Assembly: GCF_030068615.1 (NCBI RefSeq)
Contig: NZ_JASJOC010000007.1
Span: 120,765 to 184,764 of the forward strand
Direction of reading: 5' to 3'
DNA length: 64,000 nucleotides
Source of the DNA: Halostagnicola sp. A-GB9-2
Lineage (GTDB): Archaea > Halobacteriota > Halobacteria > Halobacteriales > Natrialbaceae
Shown here one piece after another: positions 53,312 to 63,064 of this stretch (its first letter is position 1; each line of letters starts with the position of its first letter). The position numbers and the translations under genes are program-made. The notes below the pieces were generated by a model. It was not told where the DNA came from, ran no database searches, and saw only the letters and a program-made list of their open reading frames with translations.

Positions 53312-54616
53312 ATGCAACGTCAAACGGCCACACCAACTGTTAGCCGGTTTCCGGGTCCGAAAACGCAGGAGTGGGTCGATTTTCACCGGAACTCGGCCGC
53401 GACGAGTACATACGTCTACGAATTCGTCTGGGACATCACCGCGGACGCTGCCGGGCCGTTCTGTACCGACCCCGACGGGAACGTACTACTCGACTTCACG
53501 AGCCACGTCGGGGCCGCTCCCCTCGGCTACAACAATCCGAAACTGATGGACGACATTCGGGAGTTCGACCTCGTCGATCCGCTGAAGATAGCCGGACAGG
53601 ACTTCTACGTGAGTACCGGCGGAACGCCCGCGGACACCGACCTCCCCGGGCCGTCTCATCTCATGGACATGCTAACGAACATCTGCGATCAGTACGGTCT
53701 CGATACCGTTTTCCTCTCGAACTCCGGCGCGGAAGCGGTCGAGAACGCGATCAAAATCTGTTACGACAACTGTCCCGCGCCCAAGTACGGACTCACGTTC
53801 GACGGTGCGTTTCACGGACGTACTCTCGGCGCGCTCTCTCTCAACCGATCGAAATCGGTACACCGGAGGAAGTTCCCCGAACTGAGCGGCATCCACGACG
53901 TTCCGCGCTCGATCGAGGGCCTCGAGCGACTCGAGCAGAAACTCGACCCCGATGTCGGTCACATTCCCTCGGATCAGGTCGCCTTTCTCATCCTCGAGCC
54001 GATACAGGGCGAGGGTGGATATCGGATACCCACTCCCGAGTTCGTGAGCCGCGTGAACGAGATCTGCTCGAAACACGAGATCCCGATCATCGCCGACGAG
54101 ATCCAGTCGGGGATCGGTCGAACCGGTTCGATGTGGGCGTCCGATCAGTACGACCTCGAACCGGACGTCATCACCAGTGCGAAGGCCCTTCGCGTCGGGG
54201 CGACGATCTCGAGATCGGAGCTGTTCCCGGATGAGAAGGCTCGCCTCTCCTCGACGTGGGGTGCGGGAGATATTCTTGCTTCGATTCAGGGAGCGCTGAC
54301 GATCGCCGCTATTCAGGAACACGATCTCTTAGCGCATGCACGACGGGCGGGCGAACGACTGCTTGCTCGACTCGAGGACCTCCAGGATCGGTACCCCGAG
54401 GTCGTCGATTCCCGCGGACTCGGCCTCATGACGGCCCTCGAGTTCGACACGATGGATCGTCGGGAAGCCGTAATCGAATCCGCGGTCGAACGCGGCTTAT
54501 TGACGCTCGGGTGCGGTCACAAGACGCTTCGCTTGTTGCCGCCGCTCGATGTCCGCGATCGTGAACTCGACATCGCGATCTCGCTTCTCGAGGACGCGAT
54601 CGAGGACGCCGCGTAG
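53312..54616 (+). CDS. Class III PLP aminotransferase
   Basis: This 434-residue fold-type I enzyme has SNSGAEAVENAIKICY (PLP phosphate loop, near residue 136), [35 protein letters not shown] (D262) and the Schiff-base Lys in ITSAKALRVGATIS (K291). It resembles the lysine 6-/4-aminobutyrate aminotransferase group more than the ornithine group. The CTTTATC box at 53281-53287 is about 28 bases before the ATG. It is a paralogue of the gene at 2611 but lacks a RidA partner and stands alone between two long gaps. The substrate is unknown. Confidence 0.9.
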   Translation: MQRQTATPTVSRFPGPKTQEWVDFHRNSAATSTYVYEFVWDITADAAGPFCTDPDGNVLLDFTSHVGAAPLGYNNPKLMDDIREFDLVDPLKIAGQDFYVSTGGTPADTDLPGPSHLMDMLTNICDQYGLDTVFLSNSGAEAVENAIKICYDNCPAPKYGLTFDGAFHGRTLGALSLNRSKSVHRRKFPELSGIHDVPRSIEGLERLEQKLDPDVGHIPSDQVAFLILEPIQGEGGYRIPTPEFVSRVNEICSKHEIPIIADEIQSGIGRTGSMWASDQYDLEPDVITSAKALRVGATISRSELFPDEKARLSSTWGAGDILASIQGALTIAAIQEHDLLAHARRAGERLLARLEDLQDRYPEVVDSRGLGLMTALEFDTMDRREAVIESAVERGLLTLGCGHKTLRLLPPLDVRDRELDIAISLLEDAIEDAA

Positions 54617-55241
54617 GACCCGATTTCACGCCGCGTTTCGGCGACAGTTACCGACTGAGTGGCGTTGCCACCGCGCTGTTCGCGAATCGTCGCTTCCCGA
54701 CCGCGCGATGAATCGATCAGGCCTCTGGGCTCCGGACGACCGGTCTCGAAGTTGATCACGAGTCGACGAACACACCAACTCGAGGGAGAGGCCGCTCGCG
54801 GACGCCGCCGTCGCTCGAGAGGGGTTGGACTCCATGGTCTGTATCTCTCTGGCCGTGTGGCAAGTCTGTTCGGCCTTCTCAGAAGATATCGATCGTCGAG
54901 ATAGTGTGACGTTTTCGGTGAACGTATACTACGTCTTCGCTCTCGAGAACGGATGAAAATGGCATTCGCTGACGTCCGTCGTCGGCGATAGCCGGGTCGA
55001 TCACGATCGATCGTTACTGCTCCGACATCCGCGCGAAATTCTCGCTGAGTGGCTAATTCAACCCGAACTGAGGAGAGATTCTCCGGGATGTATTCGGAAA
55101 CCGTATACGGGTCGCCATCGACTCGGCTCGCTATCGCTCGAGCAATGTCCCTTCGCTATCGAATGGCCGACGGCACCTTCGCCTATCGCCGGGTTCGACA
55201 GCGTTCGTAGCCTCGGACGCTCTCGGCGCTCAGATAGCGCG
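54617..55241. other. 625-base intergenic region, nothing recognised
   Basis: GC-rich in the first part with no frame of haloarchaeal coding character. No RNA, repeat or promoter pair is identified. It lies between convergent genes, so it may hold terminators. Confidence 0.4.
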
Positions 55242-56624
55242 TTATTTCGGGGGAAAGATTTTCCCCGGATTCAAGATCCCGTTGGGATCGAATGCCGCTT
55301 TCACTTGCCGCATAGTGTCGACCGTTTCGTCGTTGTACTCCACCGGAAGATATCGCTGCTTTCCGAGACCGACCCCGTGTTCGCCCGTTGCCGTCCCGCC
55401 GAGGTCAATGGCGTGACGGACGATACGCTCGTCGACGCGCTCCCCGAGGGCTCGGTGTTCCTCGTCCTCGGCACGTACCATGACCGTGTAGTGGATGTTC
55501 CCATCGCCTGCGTGACCGAAACAGGGAATCTCGAGATCGTGTTCCGTTTCAATGGTCGAAATATACGCCATTAGATCCGCGTACTTGCTGATCGGAACCG
55601 TAACGTCGCCCGATGTGAGCATCTCTAACTCCGGATCGTACTCTTTGAGTGCGGACGCCATCTCCTCTCGGATCTCCCACAGTTCGTTCATATCGGGCCC
55701 AGACGCTCCGATATCGACGTCCGTGATGTCGTACTCCTCGAGGATCGCGCGACAGAAATCGACTTCCGCCTCGATGTCGTGATTCGCATGAAACTCGACG
55801 AACGCCATCGGGGCGGGTGGAAATTCAGCGCCGAGGTATCGACACGCCATCCCGGCGCTGCGTTCGTCGATCAGTTCTATCTTCGCGACATCCACGCCCG
55901 AGCGAACAATGTCGGAAATCGCCGCGGAGGCTTCCGTCCGATTCTCGAAGCGTACTCGGCCGCCCCAGATCTGCTCGGGAATACCGGCGAGCTCGAGCGT
56001 CGCCTCGGTGACCACGGCGAGGGTGCCTTCGCTGCCGACGAGGAGATCCATCAGGTTGTACCCGCTCGAGGTTTTCGATGCCCTGCTTCCTGTTTCGATC
56101 ACCGTTCCGTCGGGACGCACGGCCTCGAGGCGCAGGACCCAATCGTGTACCTCGCCGTACTTGACCGTCTGCATCCCGCTCGCGTCGTTGGCGATCATCC
56201 CGCCGATGGTCGAAATTTTCCCGGAGGAGGGAAGTGGGGGGAAGAACAACCCGTCTCGCTCGACCGCCTCGTTGATAGCCGACCCGAAGACCCCGGGTTG
56301 AACGTCGATCTGAAAGTCGTCCGGTCTGACGTCGACTATTTCATCCATCTTCGTCATATTGAGGCTGATGCCGCCAGCGACCGGGACGGCGTGCCCTTCC
56401 AAACTCGTTCCGGCGGCATAGGGTGTGACGCTAATCCCTCGTTGGTTTGCTCCTTGCAATACCGTGGCGACTTCCGCCGTCGTTTCGGGCCACACTACGA
56501 CATCCGGCATCGTCCCTTCTTCGTCGGGGGTTCCCCAGTCGGTTTTGTGTTCTTCTCGACGGCGCGGATCGGTCGAGAACTGCTCAGCGTCGAGCGGGGT
56601 GTCGGCGAGGAAATCGATATCCAT
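55242..56624 (-). CDS. GlcD-type FAD-linked 2-hydroxyacid/D-lactate dehydrogenase
   Basis: This 460-residue flavoprotein has the FAD_binding_4 domain (PDVVVWPETTAEVATVL, YAAGTSLEGHAVPV, GSEGTLAVVTEATLEL) and the FAD-oxidase C domain (CFGHAGDGNIHYTVMV, GTATGEHGVGLGKQRYL). It oxidises D-lactate or glycolate-type 2-hydroxyacids, passing electrons to a quinone or an Fe-S partner. CCATATAAGT at 56651-56660 (minus strand) is about 31 bases before the ATG at 56624. It diverges from the GntP permease, and the Lut-like genes lie beyond that, so lactate is a likely substrate. Confidence 0.92.
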   Translation of the reverse strand: MDIDFLADTPLDAEQFSTDPRRREEHKTDWGTPDEEGTMPDVVVWPETTAEVATVLQGANQRGISVTPYAAGTSLEGHAVPVAGGISLNMTKMDEIVDVRPDDFQIDVQPGVFGSAINEAVERDGLFFPPLPSSGKISTIGGMIANDASGMQTVKYGEVHDWVLRLEAVRPDGTVIETGSRASKTSSGYNLMDLLVGSEGTLAVVTEATLELAGIPEQIWGGRVRFENRTEASAAISDIVRSGVDVAKIELIDERSAGMACRYLGAEFPPAPMAFVEFHANHDIEAEVDFCRAILEEYDITDVDIGASGPDMNELWEIREEMASALKEYDPELEMLTSGDVTVPISKYADLMAYISTIETEHDLEIPCFGHAGDGNIHYTVMVRAEDEEHRALGERVDERIVRHAIDLGGTATGEHGVGLGKQRYLPVEYNDETVDTMRQVKAAFDPNGILNPGKIFPPK

Positions 56625-56850
56625 GTGGTAAGATATCACTACATATGACTACTTATATGGTTCGACGGGGACCGGATGCGACCGACCCTCGCCGAGAAAA
56701 GCGATAGCTGACCGCGTTCGAAAAAGTCCGGAAGGTACAACTGCAAACAGCGATCCTGCGCGAGTCGTATTCGCCCTTCCGATCAAAAATTGAACCGGTA
56801 TATGGCGGGGAACCTTGAATATAACATGTTCATGTGGGTTAAACCACAAA

Positions 56851-56861
56851 AAATTATAAAT
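56851..56861 (+). promoter_or_regulatory. TATA-like box of the GntP permease gene
   Basis: AAATTATAAAT is centred about 30 bases before the ATG at 56887 and decides that start over the upstream TTG. Confidence 0.5.
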
Positions 56862-56886
56862 ATTTCACTTGGCTTGTACCTGTTGC

Positions 56887-58296
56887 ATGCTATCATCATT
56901 CATAGCAGGAGAGCCGACGCCGTTACTCGCAGAAACGCTACTCAATCCGGTCGTCATTCTGGCTATCGGCATCTTGATAGTCGTCCTGTTGCTCATGCGA
57001 TTGGAACTGCCCGCATTCGTCGCGTTGATCGTCGCCGCGTTCGCCGTCGGCATTCTGTCGCCCGACATCGCCGTTCCGTCGGTCGGGCCCGAGGTCGCCG
57101 GTTCGTTCGGCGAGATCCTCACTGCGATCGGCATCCCGATCCTGATGGCGGCGTTGATCGGCAAGTGTCTCATCGAAAGTGGGGCGGCCGACCGGATCGT
57201 TCGGGCATTCCATTCGACGTTCGGGGAAGGCCGTGAGGGCGTCACACTGCTTGGAAGTAGTTACCTCCTCTCGATACCAGTGTTCTTCGACACCGTGTTC
57301 TACTTGCTCGCTCCGATCGCCCGCTCTATGCGGGCACGCACCGGCGAAAAGATGGCGCTGTACACCGCCGCGATAATCGGCGGCGCGTTCGCCGCTCACG
57401 CCCTCGTCCCGCCGACTCCCGGTCCGCTCGCGGTTTCGGGCGAACTTGGATTGGACCTCGGTCTCGTCATCGGGATGGGGCTCCTGATCGGCGTTCCGTC
57501 GTCGATCGTCGGCGGTCTCGTCTACGGGCGCTGGATTGACGATCGGATGGATATCCCACTCCGTGAAGCGTTGGGCACGACGGCCGAGGATCTCAAGGAA
57601 ACGACGCAAAAACCGATCGAGAAACTCCCGGGGACCTTCGAGGCTTTGCTCCCGATCCTGCTCGCGATCGTGCTCATCGCGTCGAACACTATCAGCACCA
57701 CGTTTCTCCCCGAAGGCTCCCAGATCGTCACTGCGACCGAATTCTTGGGAGACGCTAATATCGCGCTGACGATCGCCGCGATCGCCGCGATCTGGACGTT
57801 CTACCGATTCGAGGCGGAGACGAGCGACGATTTCAGCGACGGCCTCACGAGCGCCATCAAGGACGGCGGTAATATTATCGCGATAACGGCAGCCGGCGGA
57901 GCGTTCGGTGCGATGCTCGGCGCTGCCGGAGTCGGCGACTTTTTCGTGTCGTTCATGGAAGGGATCGGTGTCGGCCCGCTCATCACGGCCTGGCTCATCG
58001 CCGCCGTCCTGATCGTTTCTACGGGCTCGCTCACCGTGGCGATGATAACGAGTGCGACGATGATGGCACCGCTTATGGGGCAACTCGAGGTTCATCCGGT
58101 CTACCTGATGCTGACGATCGGAACGGGCTCGATGTTCTTCGCGTGGCACAACAGCAGTCCGTTCTGGATCATCAACGAAATCGGCGGGCTGAAACACGAC
58201 GAAACGCTGCGGACCTTCTCGTTTGTCGGGTTCATCATGTCGATCGTCGGCTTGGCGATGACGCTCGTGATCGCGACGATTTTCCCGATGGCCTGA
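56887..58296 (+). CDS. GntP family carboxylate permease
   Basis: This 469-residue carrier has about 12 membrane segments. SIPVFFDTVFYLLAPIARSM and AAHALVPPTPGPLAVSGELG are hallmark loops of the gluconate/H+ symporter family. ATTATAAAT at 56853-56861 is about 30 bases before the ATG at 56887; an upstream TTG at 56869 is rejected. GntP relatives import gluconate, glycerate, lactate-like or other hydroxyacids. Between a GlcD-type dehydrogenase and a Lut-like pair, uptake of lactate or another 2-hydroxyacid is likely. Confidence 0.92.
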   Translation: MLSSFIAGEPTPLLAETLLNPVVILAIGILIVVLLLMRLELPAFVALIVAAFAVGILSPDIAVPSVGPEVAGSFGEILTAIGIPILMAALIGKCLIESGAADRIVRAFHSTFGEGREGVTLLGSSYLLSIPVFFDTVFYLLAPIARSMRARTGEKMALYTAAIIGGAFAAHALVPPTPGPLAVSGELGLDLGLVIGMGLLIGVPSSIVGGLVYGRWIDDRMDIPLREALGTTAEDLKETTQKPIEKLPGTFEALLPILLAIVLIASNTISTTFLPEGSQIVTATEFLGDANIALTIAAIAAIWTFYRFEAETSDDFSDGLTSAIKDGGNIIAITAAGGAFGAMLGAAGVGDFFVSFMEGIGVGPLITAWLIAAVLIVSTGSLTVAMITSATMMAPLMGQLEVHPVYLMLTIGTGSMFFAWHNSSPFWIINEIGGLKHDETLRTFSFVGFIMSIVGLAMTLVIATIFPMA

Positions 58297-58502
58297 TAGG
58301 GTCGTTCGTACCTCTTTTCAGCCAGTCTGAGCAGAGGACGTGATTTGGGGGGACGAAACCGGCGACGGAGTATCTACGCCGGGAGAGAACTACGAACGAC
58401 CCTATGAACTGCCGGAAGCCGTTTTCGTTAGTATCGATTTCGAACAAACGAACGATGTAGCGGGCGATGTTTCCAGTCTCGCCGTCCCGCGAAACAGTGC
58501 CC

Positions 58503-60755
58503 TCAGCGTCCCGGATCGAGCACCTGAATCGGGTGGCGACTCGGTCGCTCGAGCAGCGAATCTAACTGATCGAGACAGGAGGTGCCGCTAGCGACGACGG
58601 TCCGGTCTTCGGTTTCCGGCTCGGTAAACTGCTCCCGAAGCACGTCGCCGACGGCCATACTCAGGTCGTAGTACTCCGATTTGTACCCGAAGCTTCCCGC
58701 CATTCCACAACACTCCACGTCGGACGTCACGACATCGTAACCAGCGCGCTCGAGGACGGCGACGGTGTGGCCCTCGAGGCCGAGCGTCCGCTGCTGGCAG
58801 TGGCTATGGTAGGCGATTTCCGTGCCGATGTCGCCGCGGGCCGCGATCCGATCGTCGGGTCCACAGAGCGCGCTCGTCTCCGCGCCGTTCTCGAGGAGTC
58901 CGAAGACGTACTCGAGCAGTTCGTAGCTGTTCTCGGCCAGTGGTTCGTGAGCGTCTCCCGGAAGGAGTCGCTCGTACTCCCCCTGGAACATCGCGAGATC
59001 GCTCGGTTCGATGACGACTACGTCCCTCCCGTCCCCGATGTCGGGTGCGAGCGCGGCGTGAACGCCCCGTGCGTGAGACGACGCGGTGTCTATCATCCCC
59101 TGGGACAGCGGCGCACGCCCGCTCGAGGGGACGTCGGGAACGGTGACGTCGACGTCGAGCGCTTCCAGGACGCGAACGGCGGCCTTCCCGCGGTCGACCT
59201 GAACGTGGTTCGTGTACACGTCCGGATACAGCACCGCTTCGCGAACGGTATCGGACGGCTCAACGGCGTCTCGAGCCTCGAACCACGCCCTGAATGTCTC
59301 CCGCTGGAATCGGGGGAGTTCCCGCTCGCGTTCGACACCCGCGACCCGATCGAGCGCCGACCGCAACACGGATACGTCGGCGATCGTGTTCGACAGCGGC
59401 GCGGTCCGGCTCCCCCACTTCGCGAGCGTTTCGAAGTTTCCGAACAGGCGCTTGCTCCGGTCGATACCCGTCGGCTCGTCGTCCGGGGTTAACCCGTCGA
59501 CAAGGTGATCGAACGCCGATGTATCGGCCCCGTGGTTGATGCGGTCGCGGACGACCGTGTTGATCCACGGGATGTCGATGTTTACCGGACAGGCGTCGAC
59601 ACATCTCGAACACCCGGTACAGAGGTCGTTGAACTCGGCGGCGCTCTCCTCGCCGTGGACGCCGGCCTCCCAGCCGGTCGCGATCCCGCCCGAGTACGTC
59701 TCTCCCCCGAACGCGTGACCGCCCACCTGCTGGAAGTTCGCACACGAGTTCGCACACGCGCCGCATCGAATACAGTACAGTGTCTCGCGTAGCGCTTCGT
59801 CTTCGCGCATCGCCATTCGTCCGTTGTCCACTAGCACCAGGTGGAACGATCGGTCCGAGTTACCGACGTCGAACGCTGGCTCGTTGGGTTCGGAAAAGTC
59901 GGCGACGGGCGAATCGACCGGCGGTCTAAACAACGAGACGTACGCCGTGATATCCTGTCCCGCTCCGGCCGGTCCGATGAGGTTCAGGAACGGCGGCAGG
60001 TCCGCTATCGTCGGGATCAGTTTTTCGACGCCCGCGACTGCGACGTGGGTGTCGGGCGTGACGAGACACTTGCGTGCGTTTCCTTCGTTCGTGATCAACG
60101 CGAGGGTTCCCGTATCGGCCGCGATAAAGTTCGCACCGGAGACCCCGATATCGGCTGTCGTGATTCGATCGAGCAGGTATTCTCGAGCGAAACTCGTTAG
60201 CTCCTCGGGCGTCTGCAGCGGTTCGTCGAGGTCGAAGTGTGCGTTGAACAGGGCGGCGATCTCCTCTCGAGACTTGTGTATCGCTGGTGATGCGATGTGG
60301 CTCGGCTCTTCCTCTGCGATCTGCAGGACGAATTCAGCGAGATCGGTCTCCCAGACGTCGAGGTCCGCCGCCTCGAGTGCGTCGTTGAGTTCGATCTCTT
60401 CGGTGGTCATCGACTTCGCCTTGACGACGCGTTCTGCCCCCTTCGATTCGGCGATTTCGGTCACGTGGCGGCGAGCGTCGGCCGCGTCCTCGGCGAGGTA
60501 GACGCTTCCACCGTTTTCGGTGACGGTGTCGCGAACTTGCTCGATTAGCTCGGGCAGCCGATCGATCGCATCTTTCTGAATTCGGCGCGCCTCGGCCCGG
60601 TACTCCTCGAGATCGTCCATCTCGGCGTAACGGCGATATCGACCCTCGTTAAACGGCGTGACGGTTTCGTGGACGGTTTCGCCTTCCGTTTCGAGGAGGT
60701 GTCGGATCTTCGCCGTCTTCTCCCGACGGGTGAGTTGATTTGGTTGGTCTGTCAT
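58503..60755 (-). CDS. LutB-LutA-like fusion iron-sulfur protein
   Basis: This 750-residue protein joins a LutB-like part and a LutA/GlpC-like part. Residues about 75-310 are a LUD domain (GVSGANFIAADTGTLALITN near 204). Two [4Fe-4S] motifs follow (C328, C331, C334, C338 in CIRCGACANSC; C379, C382, C385, C389 in CTGCSRCVDACP). The C-terminal part has a Cys-rich domain with HSHCQQRTLG and VECCGMAGSFGY (C682, C683). LutA normally has two CCG motifs; the first here reads DVPSSGRAPLSQG and has lost its Cys. Role: electron transfer for lactate oxidation with LutC and perhaps the GlcD-type dehydrogenase. It starts 1 base after the lutC stop. Confidence 0.9.
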   Translation of the reverse strand: MTDQPNQLTRREKTAKIRHLLETEGETVHETVTPFNEGRYRRYAEMDDLEEYRAEARRIQKDAIDRLPELIEQVRDTVTENGGSVYLAEDAADARRHVTEIAESKGAERVVKAKSMTTEEIELNDALEAADLDVWETDLAEFVLQIAEEEPSHIASPAIHKSREEIAALFNAHFDLDEPLQTPEELTSFAREYLLDRITTADIGVSGANFIAADTGTLALITNEGNARKCLVTPDTHVAVAGVEKLIPTIADLPPFLNLIGPAGAGQDITAYVSLFRPPVDSPVADFSEPNEPAFDVGNSDRSFHLVLVDNGRMAMREDEALRETLYCIRCGACANSCANFQQVGGHAFGGETYSGGIATGWEAGVHGEESAAEFNDLCTGCSRCVDACPVNIDIPWINTVVRDRINHGADTSAFDHLVDGLTPDDEPTGIDRSKRLFGNFETLAKWGSRTAPLSNTIADVSVLRSALDRVAGVERERELPRFQRETFRAWFEARDAVEPSDTVREAVLYPDVYTNHVQVDRGKAAVRVLEALDVDVTVPDVPSSGRAPLSQGMIDTASSHARGVHAALAPDIGDGRDVVVIEPSDLAMFQGEYERLLPGDAHEPLAENSYELLEYVFGLLENGAETSALCGPDDRIAARGDIGTEIAYHSHCQQRTLGLEGHTVAVLERAGYDVVTSDVECCGMAGSFGYKSEYYDLSMAVGDVLREQFTEPETEDRTVVASGTSCLDQLDSLLERPSRHPIQVLDPGR

Positions 60756-60756
60756 A

Positions 60757-61266
60757 TTATCTGTCGGTGAGGATGATTACGTCGACTTCCTCGGGTCCGT
60801 GTGCACCGTATACCGGAGCGCCCATGTCTGCGGTTGCGCTCGGTCCGGTCGTGATGACTGCGCTCGTGAGCCCGTCGTCGATGGCTTCCTCGAGTTCCGA
60901 AATGGCGTTTGCGAGGGTGGGAACGATATCGCTCGCGGCGAGTACGATGACGTGTTTGTCGGGGTAGAGACTCGTGTGCTCGGTCCCGTCAAACCTCGAG
61001 GTGACGACGATGCTGCCGTACTCGGCGATGGCCGGTCCGCCGGCAGTGACGCCCGTCGACGCCGCGAGTAGCTCCTCGCCGGTCGGGTTGAGCGTTATCG
61101 GATAGTCCGCGAGCGAGATATCATCGAACGGCAGCGCCACGCCGATCGTGGGCGGGTCGAGACACGCCTCGAGTGTTTCGTCTAAATCGTCGGTAGCGGT
61201 ACGTCTGATCCGCACCGGAAGGTCTGCCAGGGATTGTTCGAACGCGTCTACCGGCGTCGTAGTCAT
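60757..61266 (-). CDS. lutC: LutC-like LUD-domain protein
   Basis: This 169-residue LUD-domain protein (GVTAGGPAIAEYGSIVVTSR, LYPDKHVIVLAASDIVPTLA) ends with the typical TTGPSATADMGAPVYGAHGP and VDVIILTDR. LutC is a subunit of the LutABC L-lactate oxidation complex. CTTAATTAGA at 61287-61296 (minus strand) is about 26 bases before the ATG, so it is the first gene of the operon with the LutB-LutA fusion. It diverges from an IclR-type gene, its likely regulator. Confidence 0.9.
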   Translation of the reverse strand: MTTTPVDAFEQSLADLPVRIRRTATDDLDETLEACLDPPTIGVALPFDDISLADYPITLNPTGEELLAASTGVTAGGPAIAEYGSIVVTSRFDGTEHTSLYPDKHVIVLAASDIVPTLANAISELEEAIDDGLTSAVITTGPSATADMGAPVYGAHGPEEVDVIILTDR

Positions 61267-61286
61267 ACAGATGGAATCTCAACGAA

Positions 61287-61296
61287 TCTAATTAAG
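61287..61296 (-). promoter_or_regulatory. TATA-like box of the lutC operon
   Basis: CTTAATTAGA on the minus strand sits about 26 bases before the ATG at 61266, in the 171-base gap shared with the IclR gene. Confidence 0.5.
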
Positions 61297-61437
61297 CGTT
61301 TCGACGGCCGGAATCGGTGAACGGGATGAATTGACGTATGCGTTCGCGAACTCTTCGTCCGAAACCAACTACGCGTACAGAAACTGTGTTTTCGAGAGGG
61401 GAAAAGATGTAATAGCTAGCAGAACGACCAACGGACG

Positions 61438-62196
61438 ATGGAAGAACAATCGAAGAAGATTCACGCAGTCGAACGATCCCTCGAGATCATCGAGATAGTC
61501 GCTGATGCCGAACCGGCGGGGGTATCGGAAATCGCTCGGGAGATGCCGGTTTCGAAGAGCACCGTATACACGCATCTCAACACGCTCGTGGAAAACGGCT
61601 ACGTAACCAAAGACGGGGATACCTACCGGCTCAGTTGTAAATTTTTAACTCTCGGCTCGTCCGTACAGGAGCGGTTTGAACTCTACCAGATGGCGAAACA
61701 GCACATCGACGAACTGGCGAGCAAAACCGGCGAACCAACGAATCTCGTCGTCGAAATGGACGGAAAGGGTATCTGTCTCTACGCGACCAACCCCCGAAAC
61801 TCGGCCGACGTGTTCATGTCTAGCGGCGAGCGAAATCATATGCACGCTACGGGGACGGGGAAGGCAATCCTCGCTCACATGCCAGATTCCGAAGTCGAAG
61901 CGATCGTCGATCAGCACGGCCTTCCGGAACTCACTGAACATACGATAACCTCTCGCGCAGAACTGTTCGAGGAACTCGAGCACATAGCGGAACGGGGATT
62001 GGCGTTCGACCGTCAGGAGACGATCCACGGACTCTACTGTATCTCGGCTCCCGTCATCGTCGACGACGACGTCATCGGCGCAATAAGCGTTTCCGGGCCC
62101 GTCAATCGGTTCACGAACGAAGAGCGGCGGGCAGAATTGAGCGAAGCGGTCGAAGAGATAGCGAACGTCATCGAACTTCGGTTCGTTTTTTCGTAG
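61438..62196 (+). CDS. IclR family transcriptional regulator
   Basis: This 252-residue protein has an N-terminal winged helix (VSEIAREMPVSKSTVYTHLN near residues 27-46) and an IclR effector domain (NHMHATGTGKAILAHMPDSE, AISVSGPVNRFTNEERR). It is divergent from lutC, with only 171 bases between the two starts, so it probably controls the 2-hydroxyacid genes. It parallels the IclR gene at 32755, which borders the hydroxylase island. The effector may be lactate, pyruvate or a related acid, by position only. Confidence 0.93.
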   Translation: MEEQSKKIHAVERSLEIIEIVADAEPAGVSEIAREMPVSKSTVYTHLNTLVENGYVTKDGDTYRLSCKFLTLGSSVQERFELYQMAKQHIDELASKTGEPTNLVVEMDGKGICLYATNPRNSADVFMSSGERNHMHATGTGKAILAHMPDSEVEAIVDQHGLPELTEHTITSRAELFEELEHIAERGLAFDRQETIHGLYCISAPVIVDDDVIGAISVSGPVNRFTNEERRAELSEAVEEIANVIELRFVFS

Positions 62197-63064
62197 TCGG
62201 AACGGTTTCGGGCTACTTCGTAAAGCGATTTCCCGACTTCCGCTCTCCCGACCGGCTTTCGGTAACGAAACTCCGTTGTAAATCGTTTTCCATAGCCGAA
62301 ATACTATTCGATTGGATAGTATATTGATTCGCAAGTGGGGTTCGTTTCCACCTGCTCGTTATCTTTGACTGCTAATTCGACCGATTGCCCACGACGGTTT
62401 TCAGGACGGTACCACTCAGGAGAGTACCGCGCGCCGAACGGTGTACTCAGCCGTAGCACCGGCTTCTTCCTCCGCTTTTCGGATCTGTATGGACGTTCTC
62501 GTGAGAACGAATTTCTCGAGGCTTCGAGAACTCAGGTCGATTTTCCTCTCCGAAACGCACAGTTACCTCTCTCAAACGTTCACCCTCCAGTAGCGCTTAT
62601 CGTGGACTCGACTCCCGCTCGCTGTCCTCTTTCTATTACGGATATATGATTGTAACACTTCCACTACCGTTTCGCTTACAGTCCGAATTCGGCCCGCACT
62701 GGTAGCGAGGAGTCGCTTCGAAAAATTCCGTGAATTGGATAACACCTTTCCGATATTGGAATACTAGTAACCGCCTGTTCTCCTCTGTCTACTAGCTGGT
62801 CTCCACAGGTTGTTTTAGAGTCCGTATCGTTCGCGGTATCGGTTCGGCGGAGGGTGCGAGTGAGTTCACAGGGTCGCCATCAGCGTCGTCTCCGATCGAT
62901 CGAAGGTGAGCCGGTCGACCTCGACGTCGATCGCGCTCGCTCACGAAAGTGTTCAGAGACCCGGTGACGGAACGCGAACGCGAATTGTCGGCATTTCACC
63001 GAACGCGGCTGTCGGCGTCTTACCGAAGAGCGTATAGTTCTGTACACGAGAGGTATCACCCTGT
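62197..63064. other. 868-base intergenic region, no gene recognised
   Basis: The sequence has moderate GC and several short open frames without haloarchaeal coding character. The promoter of the E2 gene (GTATAG near 63032-63037) is at the right end, about 30 bases before the ATG at 63065. No tRNA, repeat or mobile element end is apparent. Confidence 0.4.

Noticed and set aside
62335..62649. 104-codon plus-strand ORF in the gap before the E2 gene
   Set aside because: Composition is unlike haloarchaeal proteins and there is no promoter or conserved motif.
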